A stretch of 64,000 nucleotides of DNA from Bacillota bacterium (GTDB taxonomy: Bacteria; Bacillota; Desulfotomaculia; Desulfotomaculales; Desulfallaceae): contig JAEXOR010000003.1 in the NCBI GenBank assembly GCA_023439185.1, positions 238,330-302,329 of the forward strand. The letters run 5' to 3'. This document shows positions 17,263-25,533 of this stretch, piece by piece (within the stretch, counting starts at the first letter, position 1; each line of letters starts with the position of its first letter). Below the pieces are notes generated by a model. That model ran no database searches. It was not told the DNA's origin and worked only from the letters and a program-made list of their open reading frames with translations. The position numbers were made by a program, and so were the translations under genes.

Positions 17263-18976
17263 TTTCATTCCCCCTCTGCTCATTGTCTGGAATCAAAAAA
17301 GTAATTGGCTGGAATTTGGCCTTTATGTTACCTTCGCCTGAATTTTGCACTACCACTTGTCCGCACCACTTTGTGTCGTCTGTATCCGGGTAATCCAAAC
17401 GGTAGTGGTACGGCTTATTGCGGCTTTCTTTACGGAACAATGCGGCATGAGCAGTTATTTCTCCAACTTGAAGCAAACTTCTGGACTCATGCACTCTCAT
17501 TAATTCGTGCAAGTCGCCGGCTTTAAGCGTATCCGCGTATGATCCGGCCCGCTTAAGCTTTTCGATGGCCGTAAAAAGGCTTTTTTCGTTCCTTTCCACG
17601 CCAACGTTTTCCGTCATGATTTTACGCACGATATTCTCAAATTCACGGAAACTCATTCCTTCTTCGCGTTTCAGAGGGGCAAAGGTCTTTTCCCAGGCTG
17701 CCTCCGCTTCTTTGTTGGATACTGTATAACGTACCGCATTAGCCGCATACTCGAAGGCGGACTTGCCGGCAGCGTACCCGCCGGTAACGGCGCCGTGCAC
17801 GCAACGGTTACTATCACTGGCGTCCCCGCAGGCAAACAGCCCGGGTACGGTGGAGGCCGAATCGGCATTTACCTTAATCCCGCTGCCGGTGACTTCCGTA
17901 GGACCGGCCTGCATGCCTTCCGAAACAGTAATTTCAATTTGCTTTTTACGTATATCTTCGCCTCTCTGCTTCATGTAATCCGGCAAGGTATCCTTGTCAT
18001 AACCAAGCGTTTTCTCCAAGTGCTCAACGTCATCTTCAGAAAGCCCGGTACAATCAATAAAGAGAGGACCTCTTCCTTCCTTAACCTCCTTTAGCGAATA
18101 AAAAACTATGTCGTACCTGGGTGCGCGGTTGCCAAGGGGATGATTCATCTCCATATAGTATTCACCATTAGCGTTCATAAAACGCGCCCCCATGCCTGTA
18201 AAGGCATTAAAGCCAGGTGAGGCAAATCCCTTGGGCATCATGGTCATACGCATATACTCCATATTTGACAGCGCCGCCCCAGCCCGAAAAGCCATGGCCT
18301 GGCCGTCCCCGGTATCAAAGGGGCACAGCCACGTATTAAACGGGTTGATGCGGGGCGATTCGTATAGCCGGTTGGTGTTACCGGTGGCGATAACAACAGC
18401 GCCGGCAATTATTACATAGAACTCGCCGCTGCGAATATTAAATGCCGTAGCGCCCACCACCCGGCCTTCCCTCGTTATAAGATCGGTGGTCATCGTTTTA
18501 TCCAATACGGTGCATTTCAGACGGCGAACCTCCGCGGCCAAACAAGGCTTAAGTTTTTTACCATTGAAATTGATAAAATATGGCCCGGGTTGCCCCATTG
18601 ATTTTGTTCGGTAGAAGTTACCATCCGGTTGAGTAAGCGGGTTCCCGATTCGGGCCATTCTATTAATTGCTTCAGGCAATTCTTCGCAGTATAATTTATC
18701 AATTATCGCTATGTCGGCGGTTCCTTTTCCAATCCGCCAGACATAACGAAGGTATTCCTCCCGGGTGTCCCAATCACCACCTTCGTTTAAAAAAGCCATA
18801 AAGTGGTCGACTCCACCCCCGATATCGCCGCTCCTTTCAATTTTCCCTTTATCGGCGATAATAACCGTTGCGCCTTTTTCCGCCGCGGCTATAGCCGCGT
18901 TACAACCCGCCAGTCCGCCTCCTATAATAAAGACATCCGTTTCCAATATACTAATCTTCTGCATATTCAATGGCAC
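17246..18976 (-). CDS. FAD-dependent oxidoreductase, AprA/fumarate-reductase flavoprotein type (module 2)
   Basis: 576 residues from GTG 18976. This start follows GGAGGTGA by 5 nt and gives the same 11-residue lead before E-T-D-V as the paralogue at 12002; an ATG at 18964 and an upstream ATG at 19000 are alternatives. FAD motifs: VFIIGGGLAGCNAAIAA and GLFACGDASDS. It is full-length paralogous to module 1, with different residues in the C-terminal FAD segment (ACGDASDSNRCVHG against AAGDGADQFSCVSM), so the two probably act on different substrates or steps. Function beyond a flavin-linked redox reaction is not known. Confidence 0.82.
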   Translation of the reverse strand: MPLNMQKISILETDVFIIGGGLAGCNAAIAAAEKGATVIIADKGKIERSGDIGGGVDHFMAFLNEGGDWDTREEYLRYVWRIGKGTADIAIIDKLYCEELPEAINRMARIGNPLTQPDGNFYRTKSMGQPGPYFINFNGKKLKPCLAAEVRRLKCTVLDKTMTTDLITREGRVVGATAFNIRSGEFYVIIAGAVVIATGNTNRLYESPRINPFNTWLCPFDTGDGQAMAFRAGAALSNMEYMRMTMMPKGFASPGFNAFTGMGARFMNANGEYYMEMNHPLGNRAPRYDIVFYSLKEVKEGRGPLFIDCTGLSEDDVEHLEKTLGYDKDTLPDYMKQRGEDIRKKQIEITVSEGMQAGPTEVTGSGIKVNADSASTVPGLFACGDASDSNRCVHGAVTGGYAAGKSAFEYAANAVRYTVSNKEAEAAWEKTFAPLKREEGMSFREFENIVRKIMTENVGVERNEKSLFTAIEKLKRAGSYADTLKAGDLHELMRVHESRSLLQVGEITAHAALFRKESRNKPYHYRLDYPDTDDTKWCGQVVVQNSGEGNIKAKFQPITFLIPDNEQRGNENASAF

Positions 18977-19089
18977 AAAAGTCACCTCCAAAGCTAACAA
19001 ATTCTACAACATAACAATAAATTAACAATTTTTTATTATTTCCAAATCCATAAATCACCACCTTATTATTTATTTTTATTGCAGAACAA

Positions 19090-19953
19090 TCAAAGTTTAA
19101 ACGGAAAATTATATTCCCCGTCAACTATATTTTGAATATGTACTATCTCATCATCACTCAGATGATTGAAACGTTTTTGCATGCGTAAATATTCTCTTAC
19201 CTTTTGGGGTTTGGTTACCGGATAAGTGATATTGACAACTCCGTCCAACACCTCGTAAAGAGGCCAACTGCGGGTCCGCACGGCCATTCTGGCCACATTA
19301 ATGGTATCTTGAGGTTCATAACCCCACCCGGTGGGGCAAGGTGTGTGAATATGGATATAAGATGGCCCTTTCGCATCCCTGGCTTTTTCTATCTTTTTAC
19401 GCAAATCATCAACATAGCCCACCGAAGCGGTCGCCGCGTATGGGATGCGATGAGCGACAACAATTTGAACCATATCTTTGCGATAAACCGTTTTGCCGGC
19501 AGGCGTGGTTGTTGTTTTAGCTTGAAGAGGAGTGGACCCGCTTCCTTGAATGCCGGTATTCATATATGCTTCGTTATCGTAACAGACATATATAATCCGG
19601 TCGCCCCGCTCTAAAACCCCGGACAAAGATTGAATACCGATATCCACCGTGGCCCCGTCCCCGGCCAGTCCTAAAACGTTAACGTCGTAACGCCCCTGTG
19701 CTTCAAAACCCGCTCTTATTCCCGCGGCATAAGCCGCGGTGTTTTCCAAATTTCCTTGTATCCCCGGAATCCGCGTCACGGTTTCATTGCCATATCCGGA
19801 AAACAGAGCCGCGCAGCCGGGAGGTATTACAATCACTGTATTCCTACCCAAAACACTCATAATAACCCGGATGGCCAGTTCCAAACCGCAGCCTGCGCAA
19901 GTGCTGACACCGTGGGCGATACATCCTTTGGCAGGTGTTTTTATCTCTAGCAT
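19090..19953 (-). CDS. porB: 2-oxoacid (pyruvate):ferredoxin oxidoreductase, beta subunit (TPP-binding)
   Basis: 287 residues. The thiamine-diphosphate/Mg site is GDGATVDIGIQSL followed by NEAYMNTG, the classical PorB pattern. Conserved cysteines (STCAGCG near the N-terminus and one near residue 205) can hold the proximal [4Fe-4S] cluster. The start overlaps the porA stop (TAATG). It oxidatively decarboxylates a 2-oxoacid to the acyl-CoA, reducing ferredoxin, or runs in reverse. Pyruvate is the default for this subfamily but not proved. Confidence 0.9.
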   Translation of the reverse strand: MLEIKTPAKGCIAHGVSTCAGCGLELAIRVIMSVLGRNTVIVIPPGCAALFSGYGNETVTRIPGIQGNLENTAAYAAGIRAGFEAQGRYDVNVLGLAGDGATVDIGIQSLSGVLERGDRIIYVCYDNEAYMNTGIQGSGSTPLQAKTTTTPAGKTVYRKDMVQIVVAHRIPYAATASVGYVDDLRKKIEKARDAKGPSYIHIHTPCPTGWGYEPQDTINVARMAVRTRSWPLYEVLDGVVNITYPVTKPQKVREYLRMQKRFNHLSDDEIVHIQNIVDGEYNFPFKL

Positions 19954-21149
19954 TATGTTTTAGCCTCCCTGATAAGCATGGCATTATCTTTTACATCCAA
20001 CCATTCTGTTTCCCCACTCATGTTGTTTTTAAGAAGCGTATCAAAAGCTTGGATTATTATTTTCGGCGCCACATCCCTGCCGCCCAGACCGGCAATAAAT
20101 CCTTTAACCTCCGGTTGTCTTTGCTTGTCAATTAAAGCTGATTTAATTTCCGAACAAAGAGGTCCTTGAGCAGCTCCTAAACTGGCCGAGCGGTCTATGA
20201 CGCCAATGCGGGGTACATGGCCTAAATAATTGCGTAGTAATTTGACGGGAAAAGGTCTGAAGGATACAATCTTGACCATACCGACTTTTTGTCCTTTTCT
20301 CCTTAGCTGCTCAACTACATGTTTGGTTGTACCTGATAGAGAACCCATAGTAACCAATACTGCTTCTGCATCTTCACAATAATATGGTTCAACCAAATAA
20401 TGTTCCCGGCCAAAAACTTGTTTGAACTCGTCGAGGATCTCCGGTATGAATTTTAAAGCTTCAAAAAACGCGGTCTGCTGCTGGTAACGCATTTCCATAA
20501 AATCGGTGGGTGGGGTTAAGTCGTTAATAAACATGGGGTTTTCAGGGTCCAGGAATAAATTATACGGTTTATACGGCGGTAGAAATGAATCTGCGGTTTC
20601 TTGATCAGGCACAATAAATGAGTCAGACATGTGTGAGATAAAGAAACCGTCCAAACAGACCATGGCGGGAAGCTGAATTCTTTGATCCTCGGCGACGCGG
20701 TAGGCGATTAATATCATATCCAACACTTCCTGGGCGTTTTCCACGTAAAATTGTATCCAGCCCATATCCCGTTCCGCCATGGCGTCCTGGTGATCGCACC
20801 ATAAACTCCAGGGGCTTGCCAGAGCCCTGTTTACCACCGGCATTACGATGGGTACCCGGCATCCCGCGGCAACCCCGAGTACTTCATGCATTAAAGCCAA
20901 ACCAACGGACGAAGTGGCTGTTCCGGCTCTGATGCCGGTAAGCTGTGCGCCGATGGCGATGGATAAAGCCGAGTGTTCAGATTCTACCCGGACATACTTT
21001 GCTTCCAACGTACCGTTTGCAACATAACCGGCCAGTTTTTCGGCAATGGGGCTTTGGGGGGTTATCGGGTAAGCCGATACAACTTGTATTTTGGCTAAAC
21101 GCATTGCTTCGGTGGCTGCTCCGTTACCGTCCGACATGATTCGATTCAA
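19953..21149 (-). CDS. porA: 2-oxoacid (pyruvate):ferredoxin oxidoreductase, alpha subunit
   Basis: 398 residues. VVSAYPITPQSPIAEKLA near the N-terminus, ESEHSALSIAIGAQLTG, and the domain-II segment PRIGVIDRSASLGAAQGPL are standard PorA features. TTG 21149 is 7 nt behind GAGGTGG; an ATG at 21137 is possible. It forms the catalytic heterotetramer with the beta, gamma and delta subunits encoded alongside in the order G-D-A-B. Confidence 0.92.
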   Translation of the reverse strand: MNRIMSDGNGAATEAMRLAKIQVVSAYPITPQSPIAEKLAGYVANGTLEAKYVRVESEHSALSIAIGAQLTGIRAGTATSSVGLALMHEVLGVAAGCRVPIVMPVVNRALASPWSLWCDHQDAMAERDMGWIQFYVENAQEVLDMILIAYRVAEDQRIQLPAMVCLDGFFISHMSDSFIVPDQETADSFLPPYKPYNLFLDPENPMFINDLTPPTDFMEMRYQQQTAFFEALKFIPEILDEFKQVFGREHYLVEPYYCEDAEAVLVTMGSLSGTTKHVVEQLRRKGQKVGMVKIVSFRPFPVKLLRNYLGHVPRIGVIDRSASLGAAQGPLCSEIKSALIDKQRQPEVKGFIAGLGGRDVAPKIIIQAFDTLLKNNMSGETEWLDVKDNAMLIREAKT

Positions 21150-21472
21150 TGATTTCCACCTCTTTCAGAAACCATTGTTATGCAGTCCTTTTTGCAAACA
21201 GTGGCACAAATACCGCAACCTTTACAGTAATCAAAGTCGATTTCCAAGCCATGTCCTGGCCCTTTCTTTTCAATAGAGATTACATCCGTTGGACAATATT
21301 TCAAGCAGGTGCCGCATAAGTTGCATTTATCCCGGTCAATTTTCGGTCGCACTACTCGCCAGGTTCCGGTTTTTGTGCTTGCAAAAACTGTTGCCACCGG
21401 CCCGTAAAGATATTTTTTTTCTTTAGTAGTTGACCCGTAATCCGTTATTTGCTTGCTGTGCTGCTTCTGCAT
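21146..21472 (-). CDS. porD: 2-oxoacid:ferredoxin oxidoreductase, delta subunit (2[4Fe-4S] ferredoxin)
   Basis: 108 residues from ATG 21472, with AGGTG 6 nt upstream; an ATG at 21493 is also in frame. The gene overlaps the end of porG by about 50 nt. Two ferredoxin motifs: CNLCGTCLKYCPTD and CKGCGICATVCKKDC. It passes electrons from the TPP site to free ferredoxin. The stop overlaps the porA start. Confidence 0.88.
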   Translation of the reverse strand: MQKQHSKQITDYGSTTKEKKYLYGPVATVFASTKTGTWRVVRPKIDRDKCNLCGTCLKYCPTDVISIEKKGPGHGLEIDFDYCKGCGICATVCKKDCITMVSERGGNH

Positions 21473-21965
21473 TACTGGCACCTGCTTTCCCAAAAGTTTT
21501 CTCTATTGTTTTCTTTACTGATTCAATGCCGACCAGACCCGCGCCGGCTATCGCTCCCAGCATGGCAGCATTGGGTATATCCCGCTGAATGACATCCAGT
21601 GAAATTTGTGAAGCGTCAATGTAGTATACCCGGTGATTAAAAAAGGGCGAATTTGGGGTAAGGTTGCTGGTATTTACAATAAATATAGTGTCTGCTGTTG
21701 CACCTTCCATTACGTTAATACCTTTATCAATAACTGATAAATCAAAGATCACTACATAATCGGGTTCGTAAACAAATGATTTTAGTAAAAGAGGTTTTTC
21801 GTCCAGTATGACATCAGCATAGACCGCAGCGCCTCTTCTTTCGTGCCCGTAAGCAGGAATGGCCTGGGCATATTTTTTTTCTTTTATCGCGACAGCTTCG
21901 GCAAGTATTTTTGCCGCTGTAACTACTCCTTGACCCCCTAATCCGTAAAATTTAATTTGTTTCAA
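21423..21965 (-). CDS. porG: 2-oxoacid:ferredoxin oxidoreductase, gamma subunit
   Basis: 180 residues, TTG start 5 nt behind AGGAGGCGG. FYGLGGQGVVTAAKILAEA and the ERRGAAVYADVILDEKPLL segment are typical of the gamma domain. It is the first gene of the minus-strand cluster that runs down to 10733. Confidence 0.9.
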   Translation of the reverse strand: MKQIKFYGLGGQGVVTAAKILAEAVAIKEKKYAQAIPAYGHERRGAAVYADVILDEKPLLLKSFVYEPDYVVIFDLSVIDKGINVMEGATADTIFIVNTSNLTPNSPFFNHRVYYIDASQISLDVIQRDIPNAAMLGAIAGAGLVGIESVKKTIEKTFGKAGASNAEAAQQANNGLRVNY

Positions 21966-22244
21966 AGGTTCCGCCTCCTTTTTAACATTCAGCTGCCATT
22001 GTGATTTCGTCCCCGCTCGTGTGTTATCAGAGATGAACTGTTTTCCGGCGATGCATTAAAAAAGTTTTTATTGATTAAAAAATTTTTTTACGTCAGTTAG
22101 TTTCTTTCTTTATGGTAAGTTATTTTGTTCACAAAGTCTGTAGCTTTTGTTACATATGATTCAAACTTGAATTTCTGAGTTGCTTTAATGCCGCCTAACT
22201 TGTTCCTATCCCGGTTGATTAAGATAAACAAAGTTTTATATTTG
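21966..22244 (-). promoter_or_regulatory. Upstream region of the por-flavoprotein-TRAP cluster
   Basis: AT-rich, about 280 nt, no credible gene (a 82-codon frame at 22097-22345 runs through a terminator). It should hold the cluster promoter. I could not pick out a -35/-10 pair with correct spacing or a sigma-54 GG-N10-GC site. An A/T block near 22060-22090 could be an UP element or binding region. Confidence 0.4.
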
Positions 22245-22285
22245 AAAAGCCCTGCATTGCGAATGAATCGCAATGCAGGGCTTTT
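22245..22285. terminator. Strong perfect hairpin terminator
   Basis: A 17-bp perfect stem AAAAGCCCTGCATTGCG / CGCAATGCAGGGCTTTT with a 7-nt loop. The A/T edges give a short T tract on both strands. It lies just after the stop of the 22317-23006 gene (minus strand) and insulates the por cluster. Confidence 0.88.
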
Positions 22286-22316
22286 AGTAAAAAGCAACAA
22301 AAAATGTTGGAATTTG

Positions 22317-23006
22317 TTACAAATGCCAACAATCCGGGTGTGCATTTAATTTTTCCAGGATCAGCCTGGTGATGAATTCCGCAGCCAGAATGTCCTCCAG
22401 GGAGTTACCGCTGGCAGCCACAACTGTGATGCCGGCGCCTGTTTCCCGGACCAGTTCGACGGCCCGTTGCGCGGCGGCCCGGGCCGGAGCGTGGCCTTTT
22501 TTATGCCTGGTCCTGGCCACGGTGCCGGTGATTACCGCCGAAGCGCCCGCCGTTATTGCCGCGTCAAAGGCTACTCCGCCGGTACCGGTGGCGGCAATCA
22601 CAACTTTATCCCGCAGGTCATATAGCTTAACCGTTTCCGCGCCCAGATTTGGCAGCACGGCCTCGATGGTTGCTCCCGCCTGTTTCAATCCTTCAACCGT
22701 TTTGGACATGTTGGCCAGCCGTTCTTGATCATCACCAACCCGCGGCTCCCCCGCCAGGACCACTCCGGCGCCCTTTGTAACGGCCAACTTGCCCGCGATT
22801 TTGCCTATTCCAGTCGGGTTGACTGTTACCGGCGGCGCCGCCCGGTCCGGCGCGGCGCCGAAAACGGCCAAAGCGCCCTCGTCCAGCGCCGCTTCAAGGG
22901 TGGTGGACATATCAATAACGTCGACAATGACCACAATATCGCCGGCGGCGCCGGCCGCCGCCGCTCCGCTGGCGTGAACGGTCATTTTTACAGTCGGTAC
23001 GGCCAA
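22317..23006 (-). CDS. ComB-like (2-phosphosulfolactate phosphatase superfamily) protein, diverged
   Basis: 229 residues, TTG 23006 behind GGGGG; an ATG at 22985 is possible. Three segments line up with ComB: DVIDMSTTLEAALDEGA (family: DVLRAT/ST...AL..GA), LAGEPRVG (family: GGER.G) and ATGTGGVAFDAAI...GTVARTR (family: T.NGT.A...GS..N). The usual Arg of DVLR is replaced, so true phosphosulfolactate phosphatase activity is doubtful. It precedes nothing on its strand and ends at the strong terminator, so it is monocistronic or the tail of the downstream-coordinate block. Confidence 0.5.
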   Translation of the reverse strand: MAVPTVKMTVHASGAAAAGAAGDIVVIVDVIDMSTTLEAALDEGALAVFGAAPDRAAPPVTVNPTGIGKIAGKLAVTKGAGVVLAGEPRVGDDQERLANMSKTVEGLKQAGATIEAVLPNLGAETVKLYDLRDKVVIAATGTGGVAFDAAITAGASAVITGTVARTRHKKGHAPARAAAQRAVELVRETGAGITVVAASGNSLEDILAAEFITRLILEKLNAHPDCWHL

Positions 23007-23025
23007 TGTTTTACCCCCATTTTGG

Positions 23026-23054
23026 TTATAACAATAGTGTGACCGGCATACTTT
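23026..23054 (+). promoter_or_regulatory. SigE-like promoter ahead of the small mciZ-like gene
   Basis: TTATAAC (23026-23032), a 14-bp spacer, then CATACTTT (23047-23054). SigE in Bacillus recognises an ATA-centred -35, 14 bp, and CATACA-T. The match is good but short motifs arise by chance; the Bacillus mciZ gene is SigE-controlled, which supports the reading. Confidence 0.4.
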
Positions 23055-23102
23055 ATGGTAAATATTACTATGCCCTTATGTGCTATAAGAAGGAGAATGA
23101 TT

Positions 23103-23231
23103 ATGCGCTTATATGTAACTAAAAACGGATTCTTCTGCAACGGTACCGTTAAAGAACTATTAATCATGCTGGCCCCGCTGTCCGGGTCCCGCATCACCCT
23201 TAAGGAATATATCCGTTCCCGGCTGCATTGA
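23103..23231 (+). CDS. mciZ: Small protein resembling MciZ, mother-cell inhibitor of FtsZ
   Basis: 42 codons, ATG 23103 exactly 7 nt behind AAGGAG (an ATG at 23097 is too close). Pattern: basic start, K-N-G-F-F-x-x-G, an amphipathic E-L-L helix, then ITLKEYIRSRLH. Bacillus MciZ (40 residues) has the same layout: K-G-V-V-L-V-G, helix, then a final Y-V-K-D-W-I. MciZ caps FtsZ filaments in the mother cell. The gene is alone on the plus strand between two minus-strand genes, with a SigE-like promoter. Assignment rests on pattern, size and promoter, not a search. Confidence 0.6.
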   Translation: MRLYVTKNGFFCNGTVKELLIMLAPLSGSRITLKEYIRSRLH

Positions 23232-23251
23232 GAATTACCACGAATGCGGCG

Positions 23252-24343
23252 CTATTTCAAGGCTGCCGCCAAATGCGCGGCATATATCCCCGCTGCCCCG
23301 GCCGCCAGAAAAAATGCCGGGTCCTGCTCCGGCGTGCGGCCCATGGAGGTAACTTTTATCCCCTTGCTTTCCAGTTCCTTTAGCGCCGGGCTGCCGTCCT
23401 CCCAAACCACAGAGTGTTTGCCGTCCGGCCACGCTTCCGCCAGCTGCCGGGTAATGATTCGGGACCAGGATGGGTTATCCAGTTCCGGAAGCACCACGGT
23501 GCATGGAGTGAGGGCTATTTTCCCCAGGGCGGTGACGGTGTGGTGGCTGAGACCCCGATGCCTGTCCCTGGGGTCGGCAAAGCTAATCCTGGGGATGGCC
23601 ACGGGTCTGCCGCCCAGGATGTTGACGGCGTTGACCATTTCACCCTGTTCCACGCCGGTGAACCCATACCGGGACGCGGTGCCCACAATGCCGGGTCCCA
23701 TGGCCGCGATAATCACATCCGCTCCGGCGGCAACCATCGCGGTAAGCAGGGCGGAATAAATATTAACCGCCTCAAAGTCGCCGCCGAAGGCATGGCCGCA
23801 GGTGACGACGGCATCCAGCAGACCGCACTCTTTAAGCTGGTGGACCAGGTTGCTTAAGTTTAAAGGCAGGGCTGCTCCGTCGGTCATCAGGTAAACCACC
23901 CTGGCTTTCCCACCGGAATATGTCTTTACTCCGGCGGCTGCCGGCGCCAGCATACTGTGCAGTTCGCCGGTGATCACCGGCGTGCCCGCCAGTGATTCAG
24001 TGTTGTTGATGCTTTCCGCCCAGGGGCTTTCCGGTTCCTCGGCCGCCAGTACTTTAACCTGGGCGGGGCTGTAGCGCAGTTTCATAATGTGACCGGCTTC
24101 GCCGGCATCTTTTTCCGGCCTGGTGAAATTGGCCATTACAAAATGGGTGCCGCCGGTGCCCAATCCCCGGGCCACCGCGGTGGTGTTTAAAACGACGGTG
24201 TCTCCGGTTTCCACCGGGCCGGTAAGCCCGTCGTAGTTATACGTTTTTTGTTCACCCTCGCCGGGGATGGAAACAAGCAACTCGGTAAGTCCTTTTCGGT
24301 GCGCTAGTATTTTTGTAACCTGACCCTGTCTGGTCCTGATCAA
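23252..24343 (-). CDS. DUF3866 family protein
   Basis: 363 residues, TTG start overlapping the stop of the M20 peptidase gene by 4 nt. An N-terminal beta-rich segment (about 1-75, including GDTVVLNTTAVARGLGTGG) is followed by an alpha/beta region with several glycine-rich loops (AAMGPGIVGTASRYGFTGVE). This arrangement is the conserved DUF3866 family of spore-forming and actinobacterial genomes, without known function. Coupling to the peptidase suggests a joint role. Confidence 0.75.
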   Translation of the reverse strand: MIRTRQGQVTKILAHRKGLTELLVSIPGEGEQKTYNYDGLTGPVETGDTVVLNTTAVARGLGTGGTHFVMANFTRPEKDAGEAGHIMKLRYSPAQVKVLAAEEPESPWAESINNTESLAGTPVITGELHSMLAPAAAGVKTYSGGKARVVYLMTDGAALPLNLSNLVHQLKECGLLDAVVTCGHAFGGDFEAVNIYSALLTAMVAAGADVIIAAMGPGIVGTASRYGFTGVEQGEMVNAVNILGGRPVAIPRISFADPRDRHRGLSHHTVTALGKIALTPCTVVLPELDNPSWSRIITRQLAEAWPDGKHSVVWEDGSPALKELESKGIKVTSMGRTPEQDPAFFLAAGAAGIYAAHLAAALK

Positions 24344-25464
24344 TTGCTATCCCCCGCTGCCTCACGGATAATGGCCAGCACGTAAGAAGCCACGGCGGAC
24401 AGGTCTTCAACCCTGATGAATTCGTCGGTGGTATGCACTTTTTGCATGGCGATGCCCAGGTTGACGCAGGGAATGCCGTACTCATTAAATATATGGGTAT
24501 CGCTTCCGCCGCCGGTGCTGCGAATATGAGTTTCCAATCCCAACTGTTCCGCCGCCCGCACCGCCAGTTTAACCACCGGCGCGTCTTCAGGCACGTGCAT
24601 GGCCGGGTAGATGGTGCTCACGTCAAGGAGCAGCCTGCCGCCGGATTCCCGGGTTGCTTCCTGCAGGATATCGCAGATCGCCCGGGTTTGCCGCAGGCGT
24701 TTTTCATCTTGCAGGCTTCTTGTCTCGCCTTGCAGGGTAACTCTGTCCGGCACCACGTTTATAGCCACGCCGCCGGTAATGAGTCCGATGTTGGCGGTGG
24801 TTTCCTCGTCAATGCGCCCCAGTTGCATCCGGGCTATAGCGCGGGATGCCACCTGGATGGCGTTAATTCCCTGCTCGGGGTTGATCCCGGCATGGGCTGC
24901 CTTGCCCAACACTTCAGCCTTAATTTTGTCCTGGGACGGACCCATGTTAATGATTGTACCAGGAGGGCCGTCGCAGTCCAGAACAAAACCCATATCGGCG
25001 GAAAGCAGTGAAAAATCAAGGTTTTTGGCGCCGGAGAGCCCGGTTTCCTCGCAGATGGTAAATACCAGTTCCAGTCTGCCGTGGGGCAGCTTTTTTTCCC
25101 GCAGTACGGTGATTGCTTCAATAATCGCGGCGATGCCGGCTTTGTCGTCGGCTCCGAGCACGGTTTCGCCGATTGAACGGATGATACCGTTTTCCAGCAC
25201 CGGATTGATGCCGCATCCGGGCGTTATGGTATCCATATGAGCACAGAACATCAATGTGGGGCCGCCGGCGCCGCCGTTCATCCCTGCAATCAGGTTGCCG
25301 GTTTCCGTACCGGTTTTGCCGGCGGCGTTATCTATAATTACTTCCAAACCCAGTTCGGTGAGCTTTTTTCTCAAGGTTTCAGCCATTTCCCCTTCGCGGC
25401 CGCTTTCGCTGTCCACTTTGACCAGGTCCATAAAACAGGACACCAGCCTTTTCTCGTTGATCAA
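24340..25464 (-). CDS. M20-family metallopeptidase (peptidase T-like)
   Basis: 374 residues, TTG 25464. Zinc-site motifs: FCAHMDTITPG (His and Asp bridging region), GADDKAGIAAI, TICEETGLSGAKNLD with the catalytic Glu-Glu, and the distal GGSDTHIFNEYG. It probably hydrolyses small peptides in the cytoplasm; the exact specificity is not visible. The gene is coupled to DUF3866 downstream. Confidence 0.88.
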   Translation of the reverse strand: MINEKRLVSCFMDLVKVDSESGREGEMAETLRKKLTELGLEVIIDNAAGKTGTETGNLIAGMNGGAGGPTLMFCAHMDTITPGCGINPVLENGIIRSIGETVLGADDKAGIAAIIEAITVLREKKLPHGRLELVFTICEETGLSGAKNLDFSLLSADMGFVLDCDGPPGTIINMGPSQDKIKAEVLGKAAHAGINPEQGINAIQVASRAIARMQLGRIDEETTANIGLITGGVAINVVPDRVTLQGETRSLQDEKRLRQTRAICDILQEATRESGGRLLLDVSTIYPAMHVPEDAPVVKLAVRAAEQLGLETHIRSTGGGSDTHIFNEYGIPCVNLGIAMQKVHTTDEFIRVEDLSAVASYVLAIIREAAGDSN

Positions 25465-25533
25465 CGGTACACCACCTTCTGGAAAAACTTTTTGCTTTTA
25501 TAATAGCACAGAATTCAGCAGTCAGGATCCCAC

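Noticed and set aside
12002..18976. Dissimilatory sulfate reduction genes (AprBA)
   Set aside because: Flavoproteins and ferredoxins are only AprAB-like; no sat, dsr or qmo gene is present, the ferredoxins are shorter than AprB, and the context is a TRAP/POR catabolic cluster.
21980..22020. Sigma-54 (-24/-12) promoter before porG
   Set aside because: TGGCA occurs but the GC at the required spacing is missing.
22097..22345. 82-codon minus-strand frame
   Set aside because: It runs through the perfect 17-bp terminator at 22245-22285 and overlaps the end of the ComB-like gene; no ribosome-binding site.
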